From JBDIBB01 sp039812685 (GTDB taxonomy: Bacteria; Acidobacteriota; Vicinamibacteria; Vicinamibacterales; JAFNAJ01), in the NCBI GenBank assembly GCA_039812685.1, contig JBDIBB010000101.1:1-14117 (forward strand): a stretch of 14,117 nucleotides of DNA, in the 5' to 3' direction. A program made the position numbers and the translations under genes. The notes beneath the pieces were generated by a model. It was not told the DNA's origin. It worked only from the letters and a program-made list of their open reading frames with translations, and did no database searches. Below are positions 7,601 to 13,621 of the stretch, piece by piece (the first letter of the stretch is position 1; each line of letters opens with the position of its first letter).

Positions 7601-8554
7601 GTCTCCACTCGAGGAGAGCCCGCCGTGCCGGCCGCGTTCGGCGATGTCGCAATCGTCCTGCGCCCCCACGAAGGCGCGCCGCGGATGGGAGCCTCCGGCG
7701 GCATCGCCATCGCACCTCGCGGCGATCTGTTCGTCGCCGACATCGAGAGCCACCGGGTCTATCGGGTCGATCGGGTGCGGGGCACCACCACGATCGTGGC
7801 CGGCGCAGGGCATGCCGGTTTCGGCGGTGACGGGGGACCGGCCACCAGGGCCCTGCTGAACCAGCCGGCGGCGGTTGCCGTGGATCGCGACGGCAACCTC
7901 TACATCGCCGACAGCGGCAACCACCGGGTACGGAAGGTGAACCACCGCACGGGCGTGATCACGACGATCGCAGGCACCGGTTCCACGGGGGGCGCGCCGG
8001 TCCCGGCGTCGCCGCCGGCACCCGCCGGCGCCCACGCGGTGAGTGGCCAGGATGGGCTTCGCGTGGGGCTGTCCTGGCCTACGGATCTCGCGATGGGCCC
8101 CAATCACGACCTCTACATCGCCGACATGGGACACCACCGGATTCTCCGGCTCGACGGACGCCGCGGGACGGCGACGACCGTTGCCGGCACCGGGGTTGCC
8201 GGGGCCGCCGGGGATGGCGGGCCGGCTACGGCTGCCCTGCTCTCCTCGCCAACGGGCGTCGCGGTCGTCGCCAGGGGGCGCCAAGTGACACTCTACATCG
8301 CCGATTCCTCGAACGGGCGGGTGCGCGTGGTCACGCCCGACGGGACGATCGGCACGCTGACGCTGCCCGACGCGACCAGAGTCGGCTCTCCCTTCCGGGT
8401 CGCGTACCACCCGCGCGGGTATCTCTACGTGGCTGGCGCGGCGGGTCGCGACGCGCTGACGGCCGTGCAGCTCGGACGCTCGGGCGCGGTGACGGCCTCG
8501 CGCCGGACATCGCGTCCCGCGCCGCTCACGATGCCCCAGCGGAGGATCATGTGA
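4685..8554 (+). CDS. Multidomain membrane glycosyltransferase: glycosidase-like TIM barrel + GT2 + membrane helices + NHL propeller
   Basis: A 1289-aa fusion. Residues about 20-305 resemble a clan GH-A glycoside hydrolase (GH5/GH2-like barrel): FVKGVTYGTF at the start, GNE with likely acid/base E141, LAEAG with likely nucleophile E226, then WTDEWW. Residues about 314-545 are a GT2 transferase: SVVVCAYN, VVDDGS (349-351), DAD at 396-398, PGCNMAFRR, GDDVD at 484-488, and YWRQQVGYGEGE at 519-530, where processive enzymes have QxxRW. Helices lie near 598-615, 619-636, 806-826, 834-854 and 899-918. Residues about 700-800 form a soluble region I do not recognise. Residues about 945-1265 are six NHL blades. 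With no signal peptide and five helices, GH and GT2 domains should be cytosolic and the propeller periplasmic. It probably makes, trims or cyclises a glycan and may link it to an envelope partner; sugar and acceptor are unknown. It overlaps the downstream ABC exporter gene by 4 bases. GTG is the only start after the in-frame stop at 4661. Confidence 0.85.
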   Translation: MPDPLPASPSAIGVTGSACRLDGKFLQVGGRRWFVKGVTYGTFAPDEAGDQFPPLDRVRADFARMAASGINTVRVYTPPREALLDAAAEAGLGVMVGVPWTQHVAFLDDMALARAARREVAAHVGRLGLHPAARLFAVGNEIPPGVVRWHGARRIERFLRDLADAAHEACPDALLTYVNFPPTEFLDLDPFDVCAFNVYLHRERDLRAYLTRLQHVAGQKPLLLAEAGADSVREGEAGQAQLTAMHLRAAFEVGCCGAIAYAWTDEWWRGGREVADWKFGLVNAERQPKPALAAVAEAFRDVPFGASARATWPKVSVVVCAYNAADTLEDCLTSLERLTYPDVEIIVVDDGSKDATPGIAARHASVRVISVPNGGLSAARNLGLAHATGEILAYTDADTRVDPDWLTFLVQPMLDGELVGCGGPNVVPADDPDLAQCVARAPGGPTHVLLDDRIAEHVPGCNMAFRRAALQAIGGFNPIYLRAGDDVDVCWRLQAAGGRIGFAPAALVWHHHRASVKAYWRQQVGYGEGEVWLRHQHPDKFSASNMVWHGRIYSALPFVRALTRQRMDTGVWGLASFPSIYHTGAEPWTYLPHSAPWYIATAALLLAGVGALATLAHPGIGWLLMAAGSVGLATTAGRCVRYARASDLRGLVGRHDPNAWRRALRLRAVIAWLHFLQPLARLRGRLRGRLEPPALPAVAATIPPATSRPVPALCDVWTALRVLGGASVEDVAWSQQWLAVDEVLTRVLAALRLARVSPHVEVTDGWEQRHDVTVGLGRWSRFELSMLVEEHAEGRVLVRQRIGLRPSLLAGTVVVLAVLAIVAVSFSPVTQRWPALTAAAVLMAAVGLLARLAYRTASALAGLRGVTRHALAMLGAQRVGDRRARIRPGDGLGVWRYAARIALAGLLASGLVLGSSLIVRDAVVTTERQFDLDLPLPEVHAPRDPAVPHIGLALASNGDLYLSDTRQDTLLRVSTRGEPAVPAAFGDVAIVLRPHEGAPRMGASGGIAIAPRGDLFVADIESHRVYRVDRVRGTTTIVAGAGHAGFGGDGGPATRALLNQPAAVAVDRDGNLYIADSGNHRVRKVNHRTGVITTIAGTGSTGGAPVPASPPAPAGAHAVSGQDGLRVGLSWPTDLAMGPNHDLYIADMGHHRILRLDGRRGTATTVAGTGVAGAAGDGGPATAALLSSPTGVAVVARGRQVTLYIADSSNGRVRVVTPDGTIGTLTLPDATRVGSPFRVAYHPRGYLYVAGAAGRDALTAVQLGRSGAVTASRRTSRPAPLTMPQRRIM
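7517..8479 (+). repeat. Six tandem NHL-type beta-propeller repeats (protein-level repeat)
   Basis: Six units are seen in the translated C-terminus, centred on GDLYLSD, GDLFVAD, GNLYIAD, HDLYIAD, TLYIAD and GYLYVAG. Several are followed by HRV or HRI and preceded by a proline-rich 'QPAAVAVD'-type strand. Three share the exact DNA string CTCTACATCGCCGA at 7898, 8111 and 8291. A Pro/Ala/Gly-rich insertion (residues about 1100-1118) separates the third and fourth units. NHL repeats form six-bladed propellers that bind proteins, RNA or other ligands; here an extracytoplasmic binding role is inferred. Confidence 0.8.
8541..8546 (+). promoter_or_regulatory. Strong ribosome binding site GGAGGA inside the end of the upstream gene
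   Basis: GGAGGA lies within the last codons of the GH-GT2-NHL gene, 4 bases before the GTG at 8551. Together with the 4-base stop/start overlap (GTGA) it indicates translational coupling and fixes the exporter start. Confidence 0.75.
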
Positions 8555-10413
8555 GGACGGCGGACGCGCCGTCGTCGGCGGCGCGTCCCGAGCCGTCGCT
8601 GCTGGCCTGGACGCTTTCCTTTCTGGGCCCCTACCGATGGCAGGTCTGGATCTACGCCGGCCTGTCGTTCGTGGAGGTCGCGCTGGGCGCCCTGGCGCCG
8701 TGGCCGCTGAAGGCCATCATCGACAACGTGCTGGGCGGCCAGCCCCTGCCGGCCTGGATCCGCGCCGGTCTGGGCGGCCTCGACGACACCCCGATCAGGC
8801 TGCTGATCGTGGTCACGGTCGCCGGCCTCGCGCTGCAGCTCGGCAGCCAGATCGTCTCGGCGGTTCACACCCAGGTGATGGTCGACACCGGGCAGCGAAT
8901 GGTGCTCGATCTGCGCCGGCGCCTGTTCGCCGCCCTGCAGGCGCTGCCGCTGCGCCACCACGTCCACACCAGCACCAGCGACGCCGTCTTCCGCGTCGAG
9001 ATCGATGCCTACTGCATCGACAACCTCGTGATGAAAGGCGTCTTCCCGCTGGCCTCGGCCGCGCTCACGCTGCTGGTGATGTTCGTCATCCTGCTGCGCC
9101 TCAACGTGACGGTGGCCCTGCTGTCGCTGGTGGTCGTGCCCTTCCACTACGCCAGCCTGCGCTACTACATCACGCACCTCGCCGATCGCGCCGAAGGCGT
9201 GCAGCAGCTCGAGTCGAAGGTCTACGAACGGCTCTACGAGAGCTTCTCCGCCATCAAGCTGGTGAAGAGTTTCGTGCGCGAGGCGTTCGAGCTGGCGAAG
9301 TTCGCGCGTGTCGCAGCCTCTGGCATGGACGCGCGGATCGATCTGACGTGGCGCGAGTCGCTGTTCAACGTGGTGGTCAACGCCATCACGATCGCCGGCA
9401 CCACGCTGGTGGTGACCGTCGGGGCGCTGGCGGTGCTCGACGGCCGCCTGACGGCGGGCGCGCTGCTCGTGATCATTGCGTACCTGCAGTCGGTCTACGG
9501 CCCGCTGTCACAGATCGCCCACACCACGGGTTCGCTCCAGCAGGCGGTCGCCAGCGCCCGGCGCGTGCGCGCGATCTTCGCGCTGGAGCCCGAGGTCGGG
9601 CCTCAGGTCGCGGGGCTCGACGGATCGGCCATCCGCGGCCACGTCCGCTTCGACGACGTGTCGTTCGGCTACGACGAACGACGGCTGGTCCTCGATCGTG
9701 TGTCGTTCGAGGCCCGCCCTGGGGAAGTGGTGGCGCTGGTCGGCCTCACCGGTGCCGGCAAGACCACGCTCGTCAGCCTGCTGCCGCGTTTCTACGAGCC
9801 CACCCGGGGCCGGATCCTCGTGGATGGCCACGACGTCCGCGAGTACGACCTCTCGAGCCTCCGGCAGCGCATCGCGATGGTGCTCCAGGAGTCGGCGCTG
9901 TTCTCCGGGTCGGTCGCAGAGAACCTCCGCTTCGGCCGGCTCGAGGCCGGCGACGCCGCGCTGCGACAGGCCGCGCTCGACGCCCACGCCCACGAGTTCA
10001 TCATCCGGCTGCCGCAGGGCTACGACACCAGCGTGGCCGAGTCGGGCGCCGGCTTCTCGGGCGGTGAGCGGCAGCGCCTGGGCATCGCCCGCGCAGTGCT
10101 CAAGGACGCCCCGATCGTCATCCTCGACGAACCGACCTCCGCGCTCGACGCGATATCGGAGGACATCGTCTTCCGCGCCATCCGGCGGCTGCGCGAGGGA
10201 CGCACGACCATCGTGATCGCGCACCGGCTCTCGACGATTCGCGACGCCCACCGGATTCTCGTCCTCGACGGCGGCCGCATCGTCGCCAGCGGCCGCCACG
10301 ACGACCTGCTGGCGCACAGCGAGCTCTACCGGCGGATGTGCGCGCGCCTGAGCGTGGGCAGGTCGCTCGACGAGCCAGAGACGGTGGACGAAGTGATGCG
10401 GGTGGCGCAATGA
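8551..10413 (+). CDS. Type I ABC exporter, fused permease and ATPase (MsbA/ChvA-like)
   Basis: A half-transporter that acts as a homodimer in the inner membrane and uses ATP to export lipids, glycans or other amphipathic molecules. Residues about 20-330 are the ABC type I membrane domain with six helices (near 31-52, 83-106, 165-183, 185-206, 272-293, 297-317). Residues about 360-600 are the ATPase: A-loop Y374, Walker A GLTGAGKTT (398-406), Q-loop Q446, signature FSGGERQR (502-509), Walker B with D526 and catalytic E527, H-loop H558. All catalytic residues are intact and length (620 aa) is typical. It is translationally coupled to the GH-GT2-NHL gene and followed by two glycosyltransferase genes, so it probably exports the product made by these enzymes, as ChvA/NdvA/Cgt do for cyclic beta-glucan; the substrate is inferred from context only. 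A lipid, peptide or drug exporter cannot be excluded by sequence. Confidence 0.92.
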   Translation: MRTADAPSSAARPEPSLLAWTLSFLGPYRWQVWIYAGLSFVEVALGALAPWPLKAIIDNVLGGQPLPAWIRAGLGGLDDTPIRLLIVVTVAGLALQLGSQIVSAVHTQVMVDTGQRMVLDLRRRLFAALQALPLRHHVHTSTSDAVFRVEIDAYCIDNLVMKGVFPLASAALTLLVMFVILLRLNVTVALLSLVVVPFHYASLRYYITHLADRAEGVQQLESKVYERLYESFSAIKLVKSFVREAFELAKFARVAASGMDARIDLTWRESLFNVVVNAITIAGTTLVVTVGALAVLDGRLTAGALLVIIAYLQSVYGPLSQIAHTTGSLQQAVASARRVRAIFALEPEVGPQVAGLDGSAIRGHVRFDDVSFGYDERRLVLDRVSFEARPGEVVALVGLTGAGKTTLVSLLPRFYEPTRGRILVDGHDVREYDLSSLRQRIAMVLQESALFSGSVAENLRFGRLEAGDAALRQAALDAHAHEFIIRLPQGYDTSVAESGAGFSGGERQRLGIARAVLKDAPIVILDEPTSALDAISEDIVFRAIRRLREGRTTIVIAHRLSTIRDAHRILVLDGGRIVASGRHDDLLAHSELYRRMCARLSVGRSLDEPETVDEVMRVAQ

Positions 10414-10459
10414 CAGGCGCGCCGGCGGTCACGGGGATGCACTGCGGGGCGCGCGCGTC

Positions 10460-11581
10460 ATGAAGGTGGTGGTGGCCGGCATCATCGCGCGCCATCCGTT
10501 CGGCGGCGTCGCCTGGTGCTCCCTCATGTACCTGCTGGGGCTGCGCGCCCTCGGGCACGACGTGTTCTACGTGGAGGACACGGGCGAGTGCGTGTACGAT
10601 CCCGACCGCAACACGATCTCGGAAGACCCGGCGTACGGGCTCGCCCACATCCACGACACCCTCGCGCCGCACGGCCTGGGCGACCGCTGGGCGCTGGTCA
10701 ACTACGACGGGCGCTATTTCGGCGCGCCGCGCGGGCGCGTGGCCGCCGCGTGCCGCGACGCCGATCTCTTCCTGAACCTGTCGGGCGGCTGCTGGTTCTG
10801 GCGTGACGAATACGCGGCCATACCCCGCAAGGCGTTCATCGACTCCGACCCCGCGTTCACGCAACTCTCGCTCGTCAGACGTGAAGGCTCGCTCCGGGAG
10901 TTCTTCCAGCGATTCGACCGGCTGTTCACCTTCGGCGCGAACGTGGGCACGACGACGGCCGATGTGCCCACGGCAGGATTCGACTGGCACCACACGTGGC
11001 AGCCGGTCGTCCTCGATCAGTGGCAGCCGGGCGGCCCGCCTCGCGACGACTGCTTCACGACGGTCATGAGCTGGCGGATCAAGAGCTTCGCCGACGTCGG
11101 GGGGCACAAGGACGAGGAGTTCCTGAAGGTGCTCGATCTGCCGGCGCGCGTCGGCCGCCGGTTCAATCTGGCGGTGAACGGCCCGCACGAACTGCTTCGC
11201 GCCCACGGCTGGGACACGGTGGACGCCATGGCGGCATCACGTAGTGCCGACAGTTACCGTGACTTCGTGCGCGGCTCATACGCCGAGTTCGGCGTCGCCA
11301 AGCACACCTACGTGCGCACGTGCTCGGGCTGGTTCAGCGACCGGACGCAGTGCTACCTCGCGGCAGGACGGCCGGCCATCGTGCAGGACACCGGCTGGAC
11401 GGCCCATCTGCCCTCGGGAACGGGCCTGCTGGCGTTTCGCACGGTGGACGAGGCCGCCGAGGCGATCGCCCGCGTGGACGCCGAGTACGCCGTGCACGCG
11501 CGCGCGGCCCGCGAGGTGGCGCAGGAGCACTTCGAGTCGTCGCGAGTGCTGACCGCGCTGCTCGCGCGCGCCTGCGACTGA
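10460..11581 (+). CDS. Putative GT-B fold glycosyltransferase, CgeB/GT1-like
   Basis: A 373-aa soluble protein without signal peptide or membrane helix. The N-terminal half begins with a Rossmann-type strand (MKVVVAGIIARHPFGG) and an LGHDVFYVED strand, as in GT-B enzymes, with a conserved-looking LNLSGG at 106-110. The C-terminal half has CSGWFSDRTQCYLAAGRPAIVQDTGW (288-313) and then the LLAF...EAAEAI stretch and a terminal helix, the usual nucleotide-sugar site layout of CgeB-like and GT1/GT4 enzymes. I infer transfer of a sugar from an activated donor, but neither donor nor acceptor can be named. It lies 46 bp after the exporter gene and 13 bp before a GT4 gene. The ATG is chosen because the first strand starts immediately after it; the upstream Shine-Dalgarno (GGGG at 10446-10449) is poor. 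Confidence 0.65.
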   Translation: MKVVVAGIIARHPFGGVAWCSLMYLLGLRALGHDVFYVEDTGECVYDPDRNTISEDPAYGLAHIHDTLAPHGLGDRWALVNYDGRYFGAPRGRVAAACRDADLFLNLSGGCWFWRDEYAAIPRKAFIDSDPAFTQLSLVRREGSLREFFQRFDRLFTFGANVGTTTADVPTAGFDWHHTWQPVVLDQWQPGGPPRDDCFTTVMSWRIKSFADVGGHKDEEFLKVLDLPARVGRRFNLAVNGPHELLRAHGWDTVDAMAASRSADSYRDFVRGSYAEFGVAKHTYVRTCSGWFSDRTQCYLAAGRPAIVQDTGWTAHLPSGTGLLAFRTVDEAAEAIARVDAEYAVHARAAREVAQEHFESSRVLTALLARACD

Positions 11582-11584
11582 GGA
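11580..11584 (+). promoter_or_regulatory. Ribosome binding site GAGGA overlapping the upstream stop codon
   Basis: GAGGA begins inside the TGA of the preceding gene (11579-11581) and ends 10 bases before the ATG at 11595. This supports that start and coupled expression of the two glycosyltransferases. Confidence 0.6.
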
Positions 11585-11594
11585 CCCCGCACGC

Positions 11595-12632
11595 ATGTCC
11601 CGCCGCATCCGCCTCGCCCACGTCGGGCCCGTCGCCATGGCCATCCCGCCCGCCGGCTCGGGATCCGTGGAGCTGATGACGTCGCTGCTCACCGAGGCGC
11701 TGGTTCGCCGCGGCCTGGACGTCACCCTGTTCGCCACCGCCAACAGCCGGACGCTCGCGCGGCTGCACGCCACCTTCGACCGGGGCTACGTCGAGAACCC
11801 CGACATGTGGCCGTGGGAACTCTACGAGATGCTGAACCTCGCGGCCGCGGTCGAGCGGGCCGGCGAGTTCGACCTGATTCATTACCAGGCCGCGTACTAC
11901 CCGATGTCGCTCGCCTTCGCACGGATCTCGCCCACGCCCATCGTGCAGACGCTGCACCATGCACCGTCGCCCGGCGAGGTGGCGCTGTGGTCGCGCTATC
12001 CGGAGATCCCCTTCGTCGCGATCTCGCGGGAGCAGGCCCGGCTGCTGCGCGGGGTGACGCTCGCAGGCACCGTCCTGCACGGCATCGACACCGCCAGCTT
12101 CGCCTTCCGGGCCACGCCCGACGACTACCTCCTGTTCCTCGGCCGTTTCACCGCGGGCAAGGGCGTGCTGCAGGCGATCGATATCGCCCGCCGCGCGGGA
12201 TTGCGCCTGCTGCTCGCCGCGCCGGAGGACGATTACTACCGTGCCCAGGTGGCCCCGCAGGTCGACGGCACGCGCATCGTCTATGCGGGCGAGGTCGGAC
12301 ACGACGACAAGGTGCGCCTGCTCGGCGGCGCGCGGTGCCTGCTCTACCCCGTGCAGGCCGGCGAGCCGTTCGGCCTGGTCCTCCCCGAAGCGATGGCCTG
12401 CGGGACGCCGGTGGCGGCCCTCGACCGCGGCGCCGTGCGAGAAGTCGTCGAGGAGGGCGTCACCGGACGGATCTTCGCCGACGAGGACGCCCTGCTGGCA
12501 GGCCTGCCCGACGTGCTCGCCCTCGATCGCGCCCGCGTTCGCGCCCGCGCCGTCGAGCGGTTCGGCATCGACCGGATGGCTGACGAATACGTCGGCGTCT
12601 ACCATCGTCTCCTCGAGGGAGGCGGCCGGTAG
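11595..12632 (+). CDS. Glycosyltransferase family 4 protein
   Basis: A GT-B, retaining glycosyltransferase of 345 aa, complete and cytosolic. The N-terminal domain has the acceptor-side glycine-rich loop IPPAGSGSVE (18-26) in place of the common PPxxYGGxE, then FDLIHYQ (92-98). The C-terminal domain has FLGRFTAGKG (181-190) with the R184/K189 pair that contacts the donor phosphates, and EPFGLVLPE (257-265), the E-X7-E motif, followed by AMACGTPV. It probably adds one sugar to the lipid- or protein-linked precursor handled by this cluster. Its overall sequence, especially the N-terminus, does not resemble BshA of the bacillithiol pathway. It lies 13 bp after the CgeB-like gene and 34 bp before a PIG-L deacetylase gene. 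Confidence 0.9.
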   Translation: MSRRIRLAHVGPVAMAIPPAGSGSVELMTSLLTEALVRRGLDVTLFATANSRTLARLHATFDRGYVENPDMWPWELYEMLNLAAAVERAGEFDLIHYQAAYYPMSLAFARISPTPIVQTLHHAPSPGEVALWSRYPEIPFVAISREQARLLRGVTLAGTVLHGIDTASFAFRATPDDYLLFLGRFTAGKGVLQAIDIARRAGLRLLLAAPEDDYYRAQVAPQVDGTRIVYAGEVGHDDKVRLLGGARCLLYPVQAGEPFGLVLPEAMACGTPVAALDRGAVREVVEEGVTGRIFADEDALLAGLPDVLALDRARVRARAVERFGIDRMADEYVGVYHRLLEGGGR

Positions 12633-12666
12633 GCAGGATCCTTCCGATACACGCCCTCAAACACCC

Positions 12667-13437
12667 ATGCGGCGCCTGCTCGCCATCTTCGCGCACCCCG
12701 ACGACGAGTCGCTCGCCTGCGGCGGCACGCTGGCGCGCTGCGCCGACGCCGGAGTGGAGGTGACGCTGGTCTGCGCCACCCGCGGCGAGGCGGGCAGCAT
12801 CGATCCTTCATGCGGCATTCGCCGCGAGGATCTGGGCGAGGCGCGCGCGGCGGAGCTGCGCGCAGCGGCCGGTGTGCTCGGCATCAGCGAGGTGGTGCAG
12901 CTGGCGTATCCCGACGGCATGCTCGAATGGGCCGACGCGGCACGCCTCGAAGCCGACCTCCATGCCGTGTTCGAACGCGTCGCCCCCGATACCGTGATCA
13001 CGTTCGGCGCCGACGGGCTGTACTGGCACCCGGATCACATCGCCATCTCGTGCCGCACGGCGGCCGTCGTGCGGGCTCGCGCCCACGTCCGTCCGGTGAC
13101 GCTGTATGAGGTGACGATGCCGCCGGGCGCGATGCGCGACCTGGTGGCGGCGGTGCAGCGCCGCCCCGGCGGCACGGTTCGCGCCCCCTGGGGTCTCGCG
13201 GTCGAGGCCTTCGGCAAGGGCGCCCTCCCCCCGGCGGTGGCCGTCGACGTGTCGAGCGTCATCGACCGGAAGTGCGCCGCGCTGGCGTGCCACCGCAGCC
13301 AGCTCGCTGCGGAGAACCCGCTCGCTCGTCTCGACCACGATCTCGCGCTCGCCCACCTCGCCGTCGAGCACTTCCACGTCGCGCCCGGCAGCCCGCTGGC
13401 CAGCGGGTGGCTCGACACGCTCATGTCGAGGGGCTGA
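12667..13437 (+). CDS. PIG-L (LmbE-like) family zinc-dependent N-deacetylase
   Basis: Members remove an acetyl (or other acyl) group from an N-acylated amino sugar or related small molecule, using one zinc ion. The 256-aa protein starts with MRRLLAIFAHPDDE; H10 and D13 of HPDDE and H124 of HPDH (121-124) are the expected zinc ligands, with D12 as likely catalytic base. RGEAGSID (39-46), the R-x2-EL helix near 60-66, the YPDG strand (81-84) and RKCAALACHRSQ (201-212) also fit the family. Length is typical; no signal peptide, so it acts in the cytoplasm. The reading frame is open upstream to 12241, but that part overlaps the GT4 gene in another frame and encodes nothing recognisable, so the ATG at 12667 is used; no clear Shine-Dalgarno precedes it. 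In context it probably deacetylates an N-acetylhexosamine in the glycan or its precursor. Confidence 0.9.
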   Translation: MRRLLAIFAHPDDESLACGGTLARCADAGVEVTLVCATRGEAGSIDPSCGIRREDLGEARAAELRAAAGVLGISEVVQLAYPDGMLEWADAARLEADLHAVFERVAPDTVITFGADGLYWHPDHIAISCRTAAVVRARAHVRPVTLYEVTMPPGAMRDLVAAVQRRPGGTVRAPWGLAVEAFGKGALPPAVAVDVSSVIDRKCAALACHRSQLAAENPLARLDHDLALAHLAVEHFHVAPGSPLASGWLDTLMSRG

Positions 13438-13559
13438 CCACACCGGCCCGATACCGGACTCCGCGAGCGGGCAGGTCCCTGTCGCGCGTCGTGCCGCGCG
13501 CGCCTGACCTCGAGAGCGGCGTCGTCGCCCGCGTGACGCCCGCGCGGCCAGCCTGCGGG

Positions 13560-13576
13560 CTCGGGGCCCCCCCGAG
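13560..13576. other. Small perfect hairpin after the deacetylase gene, possible terminator
   Basis: CTCGGGG (13560-13566) and CCCCGAG (13570-13576) form a 7-bp stem with a CCC loop, 123 bases after the end of the deacetylase gene. No T tract follows. It may mark the end of the operon, but a stem of this length is not rare in such GC-rich DNA. I see no promoter-like AT-rich hexamer on the plus strand in this 184-bp gap. Confidence 0.3.
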
Positions 13577-13602
13577 AGCGAAGACCGCACCAGGCAGGGG
13601 CT

Positions 13603-13620
13603 TTGCTTGCCTCGAAGCAA
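13603..13620 (+). other. Inverted repeat immediately before the start of the last gene
   Basis: TTGCTT (13603-13608) and AAGCAA (13615-13620) can pair around the loop GCCTCG, ending one base before the ATG at 13622. It covers the place where a ribosome binding site would be, and no Shine-Dalgarno is visible. It could be an operator half-site pair, an RNA hairpin affecting initiation, or chance. Confidence 0.3.
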
Positions 13621-13621
13621 C

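Noticed and set aside
7898..8304. Direct DNA repeats as a CRISPR or mobile-element signature
   Set aside because: The repeated 14-mers are in frame and encode the LYIAD core of NHL blades; spacing is that of the protein repeat.
6803..8410. Minus-strand open frame of 535 codons
   Set aside because: Antisense shadow of the NHL and middle domains; no recognisable domain and composition typical of anti-codon-bias frames.
4685..8554. Sequencing or assembly fusion of two separate genes
   Set aside because: The frame is continuous, no internal start with a ribosome site appears at the GH/GT2 or helix/NHL borders, and linkers carry normal codon use, so a true fusion is more likely than an artefact.
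12241..12666. N-terminal extension of the deacetylase frame (398-aa version)
   Set aside because: It overlaps the well-supported GT4 gene in another frame and translates to low-complexity Arg/Ser/Pro/Ala sequence typical of a shadow frame; the family begins at MRRLLAIFAHPDDE.
11595..13437. GT4 plus PIG-L pair as bacillithiol or mycothiol genes (BshA/BshB or MshA/MshB)
   Set aside because: The pairing fits those pathways, but the GT4 N-terminus (IPPAGSGSVE, MWPWELYEM) does not look like BshA or MshA, no ligase gene (BshC/MshC) is near, and the exporter and other transferases point to glycan assembly.
13438..13621. A small gene or RNA gene in the gap after the deacetylase
   Set aside because: No open frame with a start signal and no tRNA-like fold was seen; only two short inverted repeats can be supported.
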